The notes beneath the pieces are model-generated. The model made no database searches and was not told where the DNA came from. It saw only the letters and a list, made by a program, of their open reading frames with translations. The position numbers and the translations under genes were made by a program. DNA of 64,000 bases from Methanoplanus limicola DSM 2279 (GTDB lineage: Archaea; Halobacteriota; Methanomicrobia; Methanomicrobiales; Methanomicrobiaceae). The DNA is taken from NCBI RefSeq assembly GCF_000243255.1, contig NZ_CM001436.1, positions 1,028,077 to 1,092,076 of the forward strand. The letters are read 5' to 3'. This document shows, piece after piece, positions 19,401 to 29,045 of the stretch; within the stretch, counting starts at the first letter, position 1, and each line of letters begins with the position of its first letter.

Positions 19401-20566
19401 AAACTTTCTGTATCATCATAACCCGGGGCGATAAACCTGTCCGGAACAGAACCTTTAGCATCAAAGTCAGATTCAGATAATAAATCATCACCCAAAGCGG
19501 CATCCAAATCAGAATAATCACCGGATAACTCATCCTGAACAGGAGCATACCCCTCTTCACCGAATTCATCCGGAAATTCGCCGCAAAAAGCATCTTCAGG
19601 AATAACAGACGATAAACTGTCATCAAAAGTTAATTCATCGTCTTCAGATATATCCTCCGGAATAAAAGACAATTCAGAAAGCATAGAATCATCGGAGAGA
19701 TCAGCAGGGGCTGAAGAGAGGAAATCAGAGTCCTCAGGCGGCAGATCAGGGAGAACAAGCCCTGAATTCTGCAAAACCAATTCTTCATCTGACAGGGATT
19801 CATCGGATCCAAAGAGAGCATCAGCAGAAGAAGGTACATCTCCGGATTCTTCAAAACCGGAAATACCACTAATTTCATCAATATTCAGGAAATCCTCAGT
19901 TCCAATATCCTCTGCAAATTCATCCGGAACAGAATCTTCAGTAGCACCCGGCAGGAATTGTTCTGCGACATATTCAGCAGGTAAACAGGACTCCTGCCTC
20001 CCAGCCGGCTCTGTCAGGGCAGAACCACCAGAATCCGGATCCAGAGGACTGCTCTTTTTCAGAAGCGGAAAATTAAGTTTATCTCCGGCAGAATGAGCAT
20101 CTTCAGATATTTCATCCCCGGAACTGTCAGCCCAGACTCTGGAAGAGGATTTAAACCTTAAATGATCACGCAGTGAACTCTTCTCAGGTATAAGCTTACT
20201 TACAAAACCGGGAGAGGAATATTCATTTATCAGCTGATAATCGCCCGTGTATTCAGAATCTGAAGAAGAGTCGTCAGAAATATTAATATCGGCAGAGGGA
20301 ATATTATCTCCGGCATTTTCCCAGGACAGTTTTACCCTGTCGATCAGATCATTAATCTGATCCGCAGCGCCTTCAATCATTGAACGTTTGGATGGCAGTG
20401 AAACAATGATTTTATCCTGACCAGGCTCAACAGTAAGCAGATTATAATCTTTGGACATCTCATCCATAAGCTCCTGATCTGAACTGTCAAGGCTTATTGT
20501 GAATTCTGCAGGAAATAACATCCCGTTATTTTCTTCAAAGTATCGTTCAATATTTATTTTTGCCAT
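16475..20566 (-). CDS. Giant acidic TPR-repeat protein with internal tandem repeats
   Basis: 1363 residues and no signal peptide. Residues 1-110 form a small N-terminal domain. Residues 110-700 are very acidic and rich in Ser, Asp, Glu and Leu, and probably disordered. Inside this are four near-identical blocks (DNA 18714-19280) built on GLDEFGDLSDIDDVTAEAVE. From about residue 700 to 1363 there are around seventeen TPR units. The acidic tract may act as a flexible linker or binding region and the TPR array as a scaffold; that is inference. It starts ATG at 20566. An unusually large gene for this genome, with no catalytic motif seen. Confidence 0.85.
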   Translation of the reverse strand: MAKINIERYFEENNGMLFPAEFTISLDSSDQELMDEMSKDYNLLTVEPGQDKIIVSLPSKRSMIEGAADQINDLIDRVKLSWENAGDNIPSADINISDDSSSDSEYTGDYQLINEYSSPGFVSKLIPEKSSLRDHLRFKSSSRVWADSSGDEISEDAHSAGDKLNFPLLKKSSPLDPDSGGSALTEPAGRQESCLPAEYVAEQFLPGATEDSVPDEFAEDIGTEDFLNIDEISGISGFEESGDVPSSADALFGSDESLSDEELVLQNSGLVLPDLPPEDSDFLSSAPADLSDDSMLSELSFIPEDISEDDELTFDDSLSSVIPEDAFCGEFPDEFGEEGYAPVQDELSGDYSDLDAALGDDLLSESDFDAKGSVPDRFIAPGYDDTESLVLPDLPGGGSEILSSDSSESEIISDLIPDNAELENLSDSIAFEGLDEFGDLSDIDDVTAEAVESVSGSETVLPDLPDGSDDLSGYSDDLSGFEDIDNFEGLDEFGDLSDIDDVTAEGVESVSGSEIVLPDLPDGSDDLSGYSADLSGFEDIDNFEGLDEFGDLSDIDEVTAEAVESVSGSEIVLPVLPEDSADLSGFEDIDNFEGLDEFGDLSDIDEVTAEAVESVSGSEFLTELSEVPSEGLSDELADDLLSDYSDDFAEAESYSGATDAGFIAGESGTEPKISALPEYPDTDKPTDEDFSGDEEEYFRNLTEGDPSDSSGWSGLGRVLAEKGMSEEAEYAFNQAVNLDFGNEEALMGLFYIFKGKKCYGEAVEFITVLIRKKPWDSSLLYEKAIVEEMAGNNEVAERELKKAVILDPENTLAWAKLALILVKKGRKEEALECYSELTKLKPGVSEVWYSKGLVLKSLQRTDEALFSFEKCLEINPADDDAQKEKAGILLAEGKYSDAERVYEGALKSDPKSLWALSGLALSYENTGHNEKALNVYNNILEINPADISALEKKAEILLKSHLFAEAKDVYIEISSLEQDNADIWLTIAKLSENSGQFDEAMEGYNRVLKIDPANQDGLRGRIRVLVSQGRYEESLPDYNFLIIQNPSDASLIADKAIACIRTGKPDEAIVLYNSALNLDKKNTKILMELIDLLTSLGRLEEALPVYDRLISLMPEETDLLISKGLILAGVKRHREAVSCFNRVLAKKPGDPEIMLNLGISLLCLGEKEKALRCYKKSLEADPEFGNRWLESGISAASFLMAKEPVISGSSESYGYKKDFADKERKAEIKRDPYGHGRDYPYGISGEDLEKYAREFSEDKVPAERPSGRDISGKIPDERPGDPNELVRKGIELTKSGYYDIAEKSLIQALDIDDYNESGYFSLGVLYGKTGRYTEAIDCFEKVLMINPSNKKAGRGIIMARNKA
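18714..19280 (-). repeat. Tandem DNA repeats inside the acidic TPR gene (four copies)
   Basis: Copies begin with GAACCGGAGACGCTCTC on the + strand at 18714, 18861, 19029 and 19197, spaced 147, 168 and 168 bases. All are multiples of three, so the frame is kept. One period encodes 49 or 56 residues; copies differ by a few bases and by a 21-base unit (the extra DLSGYSD segment). Recent in-frame expansion is the simplest reading. Confidence 0.9.
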
Positions 20567-20697
20567 CCTCTACCTCAATATATTGATAGGCAACATCTTT
20601 TGACAACAATGTTTTATCAATCGGTGTAACTGCCTATATAGAATCAGAATAGAATTGAAGAGGATATAATAAAAAATTATTGTCTGTTATAAAAAAA

Positions 20698-21270
20698 TCA
20701 CCTCTTTCCTTCACGATGTGTGTTGGAGAGAAGTTTCATAATTTTTTCGGCAATATCAATAGCTTTTTTAACAGCATGCTCATCTCTGAGGACATCCCCC
20801 TCACCAAATCCCCTGCCGGAGATATAACCAAGCGATGAAAAATTATGGGTATTTACAAAACCTTCAAGTGTTTCAAGAGTTCTCTCACATCCACGGTCTG
20901 CACAGACAGCGACAACAACAGCATTTTTACCCCCAAGTTTGCGGTCATGATAGAGAGAATAAGTCCTGTCTATAAAATTTTTGGTCTGTCCGTTTACATC
21001 ATAAAAATAAGTGGGGGCACCAATGATTAAAACATCACAGTCCACAACCTTTTCAGCAATATCATCCCAGTCACCCCCTCTGACACACCACTTCTTATCC
21101 CTGCACAACTCACATCCGATGCAGGGCTTGATATCCTTGCCTGCAAGAGTGATAAACTCCGTATCAATCTCAGAACAACCTTCTGCCTGAATATGTGCAA
21201 GAATCCTCTTTATTAACATCGCTGTATTGCCCTGATTTCTCATACTCCCGGAAATACCAAGTACCTTCAT
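20698..21270 (-). CDS. Iron-sulfur flavoprotein (Isf-type), flavodoxin fold
   Basis: 190 residues. GISGSMRNQGNTA at the N-terminus is the FMN phosphate loop of NADPH-dependent FMN reductase-like proteins. C50-X2-C53-X2-C56-X5-C62 is the compact cysteine motif of methanogen iron-sulfur flavoproteins, which bind a 4Fe-4S cluster and reduce O2 or peroxide in Methanosarcina. GAPTYFYDVNGQTKNFIDR is the second FMN contact. A second Isf-like protein lies at 52901-53503. The electron donor is probably ferredoxin, by family. Confidence 0.85.
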   Translation of the reverse strand: MKVLGISGSMRNQGNTAMLIKRILAHIQAEGCSEIDTEFITLAGKDIKPCIGCELCRDKKWCVRGGDWDDIAEKVVDCDVLIIGAPTYFYDVNGQTKNFIDRTYSLYHDRKLGGKNAVVVAVCADRGCERTLETLEGFVNTHNFSSLGYISGRGFGEGDVLRDEHAVKKAIDIAEKIMKLLSNTHREGKR

Positions 21271-21416
21271 AATTAAAACACGACTTTAAATTATTTGATA
21301 TTTGTCTTCAAAAAAATTAGAAGCATAATGACGGAACACCGGGCATATTCATAATTCCGGGCTAAAAATTCAGAACTGTTAAAAGCAGTTTAACCCGGCA
21401 GAAGAATATAAGTTCA

Positions 21417-21869
21417 TCAAAATATTGTTTTGACTGTAAAAGGTACCAGCCCGGCTCCCTTAAATGCCTCATTTACTTCATGAAGCGGACAGATTTCACG
21501 ATAGAAGAGATGCGAAACGCACCCGCAGTCACTGCAACCAAAATTTCTGATGCCTGTGCCCCCTATATTTCCTGCAACCTCGCATTCCCGTCTTTCAGAG
21601 GTCTTTGCAGCTACGATAAACTCAAGTGAAAAGTCCGGGGATGCAGATATGTAATCAACATGCCATCTCAGATTACCGCACTTATCCCGGTTAATCCTGG
21701 CATGCCTGAGTGCTCTCTTAAGCCCGCCAGGACCAAGTGCAGAGCCGGCATAGATGTGCCACCCGGAATTAAAGGTGAACTCTCCAAGACTGCCGACAGC
21801 AACAGAGGATGAGCTGTTTTTAAAAAGAAGACAATATATCCCCTTTCCACAGAGTATTTCAGAGACCAT
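21417..21869 (-). CDS. DUF123 / GIY-YIG-like protein
   Basis: 150 residues matching the archaeal DUF123 family, a GIY-YIG-nuclease-like fold (GIYCLLF, WHIYAGSALGPGGLKRALRHAR, LRWHVDYI, NFGCSDCGCVSHLFY). Some archaea fuse this domain to endonuclease III, hinting at a DNA-repair link, but its activity is not established. The start is 12 bases after the metallo-hydrolase gene, so both are likely read together. Confidence 0.8.
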   Translation of the reverse strand: MVSEILCGKGIYCLLFKNSSSSVAVGSLGEFTFNSGWHIYAGSALGPGGLKRALRHARINRDKCGNLRWHVDYISASPDFSLEFIVAAKTSERRECEVAGNIGGTGIRNFGCSDCGCVSHLFYREICPLHEVNEAFKGAGLVPFTVKTIF

Positions 21870-21881
21870 TTGGCCTTATCA

Positions 21882-22478
21882 TCAGTATAATCTGATCATC
21901 TTCAGGGCAGAGAGAATATGTCCTTTCCCATTGGACTGTACCGGTATTCCATGGCCGGGATAGAGGCCCTCAATATCATACACAGATAATTTATCTATGG
22001 ATTTTTCAAGATCGTCTGCGCTTCCGCCCGGAAAGTCAAATCTCCCGTAACCTCCGTCTGTAAAGACGGTATCACCGGACATCAGGGCTTTCTCTTCTTC
22101 GATATAACCACAGATTCCTCCGGGGGTGTGACCCGGAGTGTGAATGATCTTAATTCCGGATATGACATCGCCGTCATTTAAAATCCTGTCCGGAATTATT
22201 CCCGGACTTCTCTCTCCAAACATCACTGAAAGACTAATACTCCCTTCAGTAAGACCGGGAGCATCCAGATGATGTATGCAGACTTTTCCACCAGTCAGTG
22301 CCTGTATCTCCTTCACGTGGGCAATGTGATCATAATGGCAGTGTGTAAGTACTATTGTATCTATTTCATCGCAATACCCGGATATCTGATCGGGCATAAT
22401 TCCGGCATCGAAAAGAACATTCCCGCATACATACGAATTGGCATAATATCCGGTTCCTCTTATCCACTCAACTGTCAT
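21882..22478 (-). CDS. Metallo-beta-lactamase-fold hydrolase
   Basis: 198 residues, glyoxalase II-like. The metal-binding signature THCHYDH gives H46, H48, D50 and H51. Further ligands lie in HTPGHTPGG and MSGDTVF, and the C-terminal PGHG is present. The substrate is probably a thioester or similar ester, unknown here. It is divergent from thiC across only 39 bases and is followed by the DUF123 gene. Confidence 0.85.
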   Translation of the reverse strand: MTVEWIRGTGYYANSYVCGNVLFDAGIMPDQISGYCDEIDTIVLTHCHYDHIAHVKEIQALTGGKVCIHHLDAPGLTEGSISLSVMFGERSPGIIPDRILNDGDVISGIKIIHTPGHTPGGICGYIEEEKALMSGDTVFTDGGYGRFDFPGGSADDLEKSIDKLSVYDIEGLYPGHGIPVQSNGKGHILSALKMIRLY

Positions 22479-22488
22479 GCAATTACTG

Positions 22489-22498
22489 TTTAAATTAA
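22489..22498 (+). promoter_or_regulatory. TATA box for thiC; leaderless transcript likely
   Basis: TTTAAATTAA is centred about 25 bases before the thiC ATG at 22518, so transcription would start at or next to the start codon. No ribosome binding site is seen. The 39-base divergent gap must also serve the hydrolase gene. No thiamine riboswitch-like structure fits in this space. Confidence 0.5.
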
Positions 22499-22517
22499 TC
22501 AGGACTAAAGTATATCC

Positions 22518-23786
22518 ATGAGTACTCTTGTAAAAAAATGCAACTCAGTAGTTCCGGATATAATTGCCAGGGCAGCACAAAAGGAAGGCATTGACGGCAA
22601 AATGCTTGCATCGGCTGTGGCAAATGGAAGGGCTGTAGTACCGGCAAACCCTGTACGGGAGCACGACCCGATAGCAATAGGGGAAAACTGCACAGTAAAG
22701 GTCAATGTAAATATCGGCACATCAGGTGCAAGATGCAGTCCGGAATACGAATTTGAAAAGGCGGCATGCGCAATAGCAGAAGGGGCAGACGCTATTATGG
22801 ACCTCTCAACCGGAGGAGACTTAAAGGAAATCAGGAAAAAAATCCTCTCCCTTAATACAACCACCGGTACTGTGCCGATATATGAGGCAGTAAAGCGTGC
22901 AGGCAATGCGCTGGACGTAACTCCGGACCTCTTATTCAGTGTAATCAGGGAACACTGCAAGGAAGGTGTCGACTTCCTTACCCTTCACTGCGGAGTAAAT
23001 AAGGACTCCTTAGAATCACTCAGAAAGGACCCAAGAGTTACCGGCGTTGTCTCAAGGGGTGGGGCATTTCATACCGCAATTATAGCCTCAACAGGCGAGG
23101 AAAACCCTCTATATTCCGAATATGACTATCTGCTTGAAATTCTGGCCGAAAACGAGACTATAATCTCGCTCGGGGACGGAATGAGGCCGGGAGCTGTCAT
23201 AGATGCAGGAAGAAGAGCAAAGTCAACAGAGTACATGACACTCGGCGATCTCTCACAGAGGGCACTTGAAGGAGGAGTGCAGCGGATGATTGAAGGACCG
23301 GGACATATCCCGATAGATCAGATAGACTACAATGTCAGGTTCATAAAAGAGATCACCGGAAATGCGCCATTATACCTCCTCGGGCCGCTTGTGACCGACA
23401 TCTTCCCCGGATATGACCATGTTTCAGGTGCAATAGGCGGCTCTATCGCTGCTATGAGCGGCGCAGACTTCCTCTGTATGGTATCACCCTCAGAGCATCT
23501 GGCTCTCCCGGATATTGATGACATCAGAGAGGGTACAAGAGTTGCAAAACTTGCCGCCCATGTCGGCGACCGTGCCCGTAAAGGAGATAAATGGTTTGAC
23601 AAGGGGGAGTCGGGGATGGCTTTTGCCCGGAGAAATCTCGACTGGAATGCACAGTTTTCACATGCCGTGTATGGTGATTATGCCAGAAGCATCCATGATA
23701 GAGACGGCGAGACTGAGACCTGCTCAATGTGCGGCGAACTCTGCGCAATAAAAATAGTAAGGGAATCACTCGATAACCGGAACTGA
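22518..23786 (+). CDS. thiC: Phosphomethylpyrimidine synthase ThiC
   Basis: 422 residues. ThiC converts aminoimidazole ribotide to the hydroxymethylpyrimidine phosphate of thiamine, a radical-SAM reaction. VNVNIGTSG, MDLSTGGD, TLHCGVN, SRGGAFH and IEGPGHIP are family blocks, and the cluster cysteines are in the C-terminal CSMCGELC. Length matches archaeal/compact ThiC, which lacks the long bacterial N-terminal extension. Confidence 0.95.
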   Translation: MSTLVKKCNSVVPDIIARAAQKEGIDGKMLASAVANGRAVVPANPVREHDPIAIGENCTVKVNVNIGTSGARCSPEYEFEKAACAIAEGADAIMDLSTGGDLKEIRKKILSLNTTTGTVPIYEAVKRAGNALDVTPDLLFSVIREHCKEGVDFLTLHCGVNKDSLESLRKDPRVTGVVSRGGAFHTAIIASTGEENPLYSEYDYLLEILAENETIISLGDGMRPGAVIDAGRRAKSTEYMTLGDLSQRALEGGVQRMIEGPGHIPIDQIDYNVRFIKEITGNAPLYLLGPLVTDIFPGYDHVSGAIGGSIAAMSGADFLCMVSPSEHLALPDIDDIREGTRVAKLAAHVGDRARKGDKWFDKGESGMAFARRNLDWNAQFSHAVYGDYARSIHDRDGETETCSMCGELCAIKIVRESLDNRN

Positions 23787-23918
23787 TTCCGGAGATAAAT
23801 ACTTTTTTAAGACATTCAGAACACTTTGAAGGTCCGGGAAAACAGCAAACTGATATCTCAGCATATAAAAAAACAGATTGTGAACTATTCTGCCGGAAAC
23901 CCGGATTTATATCAGGAA

Positions 23919-24314
23919 TTACAGTTTCCCGGCAACTGCAAGAATCTTTACTGCAAGATGCGCTGCATTTGCTCCGTTGTCAATACCAACGCAGCCTACA
24001 GGGACGCCACGCGGCATCTGCACAATTGAAAGCAGCGCATCAATTCCGCCAAGAGTGCCCGAAACAGGCACACCTATCACCGGTTTATCAGTTTTTGAGG
24101 CGACAACTCCGGGAAGTGCTGCAGAAAGTCCGGCAATACAGATGAATACAAGTGAGTCAGAATTCTTCACATATTCATCAAGTTCATCAGGATTTCTGTG
24201 CGCAGACAATATCTGGTAGTCATAATCAATGCCGGCTTCATCAAGCACACGGATTGTCCTCTCAACAATCTGTTCATCAGATGCAGAACCGGATATTATG
24301 GATATTAAAGACAT
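23919..24314 (-). CDS. purE: N5-carboxyaminoimidazole ribonucleotide mutase PurE
   Basis: 131 residues, de novo purine synthesis. The early ISGSASDE stretch, SAHRNPDEL (catalytic His region) and [14 protein letters not shown] match PurE. A class II (AIR carboxylase) activity cannot be excluded from sequence. It is divergent from the HAD gene over 125 bases and convergent with thiC. No purK was seen nearby. Confidence 0.9.
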   Translation of the reverse strand: MSLISIISGSASDEQIVERTIRVLDEAGIDYDYQILSAHRNPDELDEYVKNSDSLVFICIAGLSAALPGVVASKTDKPVIGVPVSGTLGGIDALLSIVQMPRGVPVGCVGIDNGANAAHLAVKILAVAGKL

Positions 24315-24439
24315 ACAGATTATAATGAATCTCTTTTAATTAATTGTTTATGGACGCGTGTCATATAGCTGTTCACACCAACCCCAAAGGGTAATCGAAG
24401 GGTTTACATTATTTAGGGTGGCGGATAAAACATGATTCA

Positions 24440-25096
24440 ATGATTGACCTGATAATACTCGATTTTGACGGAGTGATCCTTGAATCGGTCTCTGCAAAGA
24501 CAAAAGCATTCAGTGAGATTTTTTCCGGAGAAAAACCTGAAGATCTAAAGAAAATAATAGATTATCACCTTGAGAACGGAGGGATGCCCCGGTTTGACAA
24601 GTTCAGACATATCTACGCAGAAATACTCAATAAAGAACTGACTGATGAAAAGATAAAGGAGTTATCGGAGAATTTTGAGAAGATTGTGAAGCATGAGGTG
24701 ATAAACAGCCCGTTTGTATCAGGAGCAGAGGAGTTCCTCTCCGGAATACTGGGCAAGGTCCCTTTGTATGTGGTATCTGCAACACCTCAGGATGAAATAA
24801 GGGAGATTATAAAGGAGAAGGGCATAAACAGGTATTTTAATGGAGTATTTGGATCGCCTGAGACGAAAGCATCACATATCAGAAAAATTCTTGAAGATAC
24901 AGGCGTAAAACCGGAAAATGCAGTATTCATCGGCGATGCGAAGAATGACTGGAAAGCAGCGGTTGAAAACAAAGTCAGGTTTATCGGCAGAGTATGTGAC
25001 CAGATTCCGGATACGATTTCAGGGCTGCCCGATGTCGAGACAATTGTAGAGGATCTGAAGGATTTTGAGATGTATGTAAAGGCTTACATGCTCTGA
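24440..25096 (+). CDS. HAD-superfamily hydrolase, phosphoglycolate phosphatase-like
   Basis: 218 residues. Motif I is DFDGVILE with the nucleophile Asp near residue 9. Motif II is VVSATPQDE and motif IV is VFIGDAKNDWKAA. A helical cap lies between motifs I and II, as in subclass IA. Members dephosphorylate small phospho-metabolites such as phosphoglycolate; the true substrate is unknown. The start is ATG at 24440. A three-codon ORF (ATG ATT CAA TGA at 24431) overlaps the start. Confidence 0.85.
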   Translation: MIDLIILDFDGVILESVSAKTKAFSEIFSGEKPEDLKKIIDYHLENGGMPRFDKFRHIYAEILNKELTDEKIKELSENFEKIVKHEVINSPFVSGAEEFLSGILGKVPLYVVSATPQDEIREIIKEKGINRYFNGVFGSPETKASHIRKILEDTGVKPENAVFIGDAKNDWKAAVENKVRFIGRVCDQIPDTISGLPDVETIVEDLKDFEMYVKAYML

Positions 25097-25302
25097 AAAA
25101 CCTGAACTGTCAGATTCGGTCTTAGTCACCACTGCCGGAAATATCGGGGCAGGCAGACTAAATATTGGTTTTCAGTTCAGAAATTATCGCCCGCTCGGAG
25201 CGATTTAGTGAAATAATATTTCTTTTATTAAATCAGACGGAAAGAATAGCCAAACAAAAATTATTCATAAATACTTTTTATAACGGTAAAGCAGACTACT
25301 TA

Positions 25303-25336
25303 TCCGGCCATATCCCCAACAGAAAATATGGCCGGA
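25303..25336 (+). promoter_or_regulatory. Leader hairpin before the 24-codon ORF
   Basis: Perfect 11-bp stem TCCGGCCATAT/ATATGGCCGGA with a 12-base loop, ending 29 bases before the ATG. It would lie close to the 5' end of a transcript started from the TATA-like CATAAATA/TTTTATAA at 25266-25283. Confidence 0.6.
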
Positions 25337-25365
25337 GTAAATATAATAAGAGGAGAGGTTTACTG

Positions 25366-25440
25366 ATGTTTGACTGGGCGACATTTCTAAGTTTAATTGC
25401 AGAGATTCTAAAAATTATTGCAGAAAGCGGCTTATTTTAA
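25366..25440 (+). CDS. Candidate 24-residue small protein
   Basis: MFDWATFLSLI followed by AEILKIIAESGLF. It is preceded at 25348-25359 by AAGAGGAGAGGT, a strong match to the archaeal ribosome binding site seven bases before the ATG. The peptide is mostly hydrophobic with acidic D3, E13 and E20 and basic K16, consistent with one amphipathic or membrane-surface helix. The frame is open upstream to 25165, but that longer product has no start signal. The ORF sits between a strong leader hairpin and a 3' hairpin. It could be a small membrane peptide, a leader peptide, or part of a structured RNA. A TATA-like AAATATAATA at 25339 would instead give a leaderless message. Confidence 0.5.
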   Translation: MFDWATFLSLIAEILKIIAESGLF

Positions 25441-25497
25441 TAAGCCTGAAATTAATTCTGATTATCTCCATACATTTTTATGCCGGAGATTTCACCC

Positions 25498-25515
25498 GCC
25501 GGAAAAAATTCCGGC
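25498..25515 (+). terminator. Hairpin after the 24-codon ORF
   Basis: GCCGGAA-AAAA-TTCCGGC, a perfect 7-bp stem 58 bases after the small ORF's stop and 100 bases before the next gene. Terminator or transcript-end candidate. Confidence 0.45.
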
Positions 25516-25615
25516 AACTATCCCATAATCACCCGGCATTTTTCAGAATTCTTTTGATCATTTATCGACAATATAAATTGCCTTTAACTGAAAACATTAT
25601 TACAACTGATTTATT

Positions 25616-27222
<1,607 letters not shown>

Positions 27223-27266
27223 GGTATTATAGCTATATCAGAATATAATCAATAAGAGGATTTGAA

Positions 27267-27674
27267 ATGACAATAAAATTAGGATTCGTAGTTGCGGAAT
27301 TCAACCGCGACCTTACATATATGATGGAGATCGAGGGAGAGGAGCACGCAAAGTTCCTCGGTGCTGAGATCGTTGACAGAATTTACGTACCCGGAGCATA
27401 TGACATGCCCCTTGCAATCAAAAAACTCCTCAAAGACGACAATATAGATGCTGTTGTGACAATCGGATGCGTCATTGAAGGTGCAACAAGCCACGATGAA
27501 ATTGTGGTCCAGCATGCGGCAAGGAAGATAATCGATCTCTCACTTGAATATGACAAACCTGTAGCACTCGGAATTTCAGGTCCGGGCATGACAAGGCTTG
27601 AGGCAACACAGAGAATCGACTACGCAAAGCGTGCCGTTGAATCTGCAATAAAGCTCGTACAGAGACTTAAATAA
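27267..27674 (+). CDS. ribH: 6,7-dimethyl-8-ribityllumazine synthase RibH
   Basis: 135 residues, normal length. It makes the substrate of Rib[40 protein letters not shown] and [12 protein letters not shown] cover the active site. A ribosome binding site (AGAGGA) precedes the ATG. A T7 run at 27683-27689 follows, which may end the ribC-ribH transcript before the next gene. Confidence 0.95.
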   Translation: MTIKLGFVVAEFNRDLTYMMEIEGEEHAKFLGAEIVDRIYVPGAYDMPLAIKKLLKDDNIDAVVTIGCVIEGATSHDEIVVQHAARKIIDLSLEYDKPVALGISGPGMTRLEATQRIDYAKRAVESAIKLVQRLK

Positions 27675-27682
27675 TTAGTTCC

Positions 27683-27689
27683 TTTTTTT
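27683..27689 (+). terminator. Oligo-T run after ribH
   Basis: Seven consecutive T on the coding strand, nine bases after the ribH stop. Archaeal terminators are often such U-runs. It lies only 16 bases before the aminotransferase start, so termination would be partial if the genes share an operon. Confidence 0.35.
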
Positions 27690-27705
27690 CCGGTGTTAAT
27701 TAATT

Positions 27706-28842
27706 ATGAGAAAACTCTCTGAAAAAATTCAGGGAATACCCCCGTCGGCAACGATCGAGATCACAGACAAAGCACGCCGCATGAAAAAAGAGGGAATAGA
27801 TGTTATATCTCTCTCAATAGGCGAGCCTGACTTTGACACTCCCGGCCATATCACCGAGGCATGCATAAATGCCTTAAATGAGGGCAAAACCCACTACGAA
27901 TCGAGCAGAGGCATTCCGGAACTCTGCTCCGCAATATCAGACAAGCTGAATAGTGAGAACAGGGTTTTCACCACACCGGATAACATCATAGTCTCCTGTG
28001 GTGCAAAGGATACCATCTATGAGGGTGTCCAGGCATGTATAAATCCAGGTGACGAAGTCCTGATACTTGACCCATCATGGGTATCATATGACCCGATTGT
28101 CATGCTTGCAGACGGAAAACCTGTCCACCATCCTTTAGACGATGTACACTTCCAGTTAAAGGACGATGTTCTTGAAAAGATTACACCAAAGACCAGGATG
28201 TTAATCTTCAACACTCCTTCAAACCCGGCAGGTTCTGTTCTGAATCAGGACTCACTTAATCTCATAAAAGACATATGCGAGGACAATGACATAATCGCAC
28301 TTGCGGATGAGATTTATGAGAAACTTATATACGAAAAAGAGCACATCTCGGTGGCATCACTCGGCGACATGCACGAGAGAACTATAACCGTAAACGGCTT
28401 TTCAAAGGCATATGCAATGACAGGCTGGAGAATAGGATATGCCTCGGCACCGGATGAGATCATAAAACCTATGACAAAGATCCAGCAGCATACAATAAGC
28501 CACCCGACAACATTTGCGATGTGGGGGGCTGTTGCTGCACTTAGAGGGGATCAGTCCTGCGTTGAAAATATGAGGCAGGAGTTTGACAACCGGAGAAAGT
28601 ATATCACAGGTGCACTTTCAGATATGGGTATGAGGACAGCCCCGGCAGAAGGTGCATTTTATGCCTATGTGTACACAGGCGGCAATGACATAGAAGTCGC
28701 CGCAAGATGGCTTGATGAAGCCCATGTTGCAGCAACTCCCGGTACTGCCTTTAACACACCCGGATGGATTCGCCTCTCATACGCCGCCGGAACGGACAGG
28801 CTGCGTGAGGCGATGAGAAGAATATCAGAACTGCCAGAGTGA
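27706..28842 (+). CDS. Class I PLP aminotransferase (aspartate aminotransferase-like)
   Basis: 378 residues. SIGEPDFDTP, FNTPSNPAG, ALADEIYEKL and NGFSKAYAMTGWRIGY (Schiff-base lysine) are fold-type I, subgroup I-gamma motifs. Likely an aspartate or aromatic aminotransferase in amino acid synthesis. It is downstream of ribH in the same direction. Exact specificity is unknown. Confidence 0.88.
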   Translation: MRKLSEKIQGIPPSATIEITDKARRMKKEGIDVISLSIGEPDFDTPGHITEACINALNEGKTHYESSRGIPELCSAISDKLNSENRVFTTPDNIIVSCGAKDTIYEGVQACINPGDEVLILDPSWVSYDPIVMLADGKPVHHPLDDVHFQLKDDVLEKITPKTRMLIFNTPSNPAGSVLNQDSLNLIKDICEDNDIIALADEIYEKLIYEKEHISVASLGDMHERTITVNGFSKAYAMTGWRIGYASAPDEIIKPMTKIQQHTISHPTTFAMWGAVAALRGDQSCVENMRQEFDNRRKYITGALSDMGMRTAPAEGAFYAYVYTGGNDIEVAARWLDEAHVAATPGTAFNTPGWIRLSYAAGTDRLREAMRRISELPE

Positions 28843-28885
28843 ACTGCCGCAAAGACGAAAGATCTGAGAGATAATTATGAATAAT

Positions 28886-28916
28886 TCCGGAGAAAAACAA
28901 CCATCTCTTCTCCGGA
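28886..28916 (+). terminator. Hairpin after the class I aminotransferase
   Basis: TCCGGAGAA (28886-28894) pairs perfectly with TTCTCCGGA (28908-28916) over a 13-base loop, 43 bases after the stop. It is similar in arms to the hairpins at 16213 and 25498. Confidence 0.5.
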
Positions 28917-29045
28917 CAATTAACTGCCAGGTCAGAAATCCCTGCGTAACTCCGGAGATATTCAGATAAATCAGACCTTTTATTCTCTTTTGGCAACCGG
29001 AATATACCCTGATTTTATCAGGTTTTAACAATCATAATTATTGAA

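Larger units (their letters stand above)
25097..25615. other. 519-base region holding a tiny transcription unit
   Basis: Between the HAD gene and the class V aminotransferase. It holds TATA-like sequences (25266-25283), a leader hairpin (25303-25336), a 24-codon ORF (25366-25440), a downstream hairpin (25498-25515) and the TATA box ATATAAAT (25571-25578) of the next gene. Nothing recognisable was seen in 25097-25260. Confidence 0.6.

Noticed and set aside
18744-19421. 225-codon ORF on + with Ser/Pro-rich repeats
   Set aside because: It is the antisense image of the tandem repeats in the acidic TPR gene.
22479-22517. Thiamine riboswitch upstream of thiC
   Set aside because: Only 39 bases separate the divergent starts, and the TATA spacing predicts a leaderless transcript; no room for an aptamer.
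22505-22960. 151-codon ORF on - opposite thiC
   Set aside because: Shadow of thiC, whose + frame carries the family motifs and cluster cysteines.
24315-24439. Possible small RNA between purE and the HAD gene
   Set aside because: A GGGT-rich stretch was seen, but no stable hairpin, C/D boxes or tRNA-like fold could be shown.
25165-25440. 91-codon version of the small ORF
   Set aside because: The upstream 67 codons have no ribosome binding site, cross the leader hairpin and look random; the strong site is at 25348-25359.
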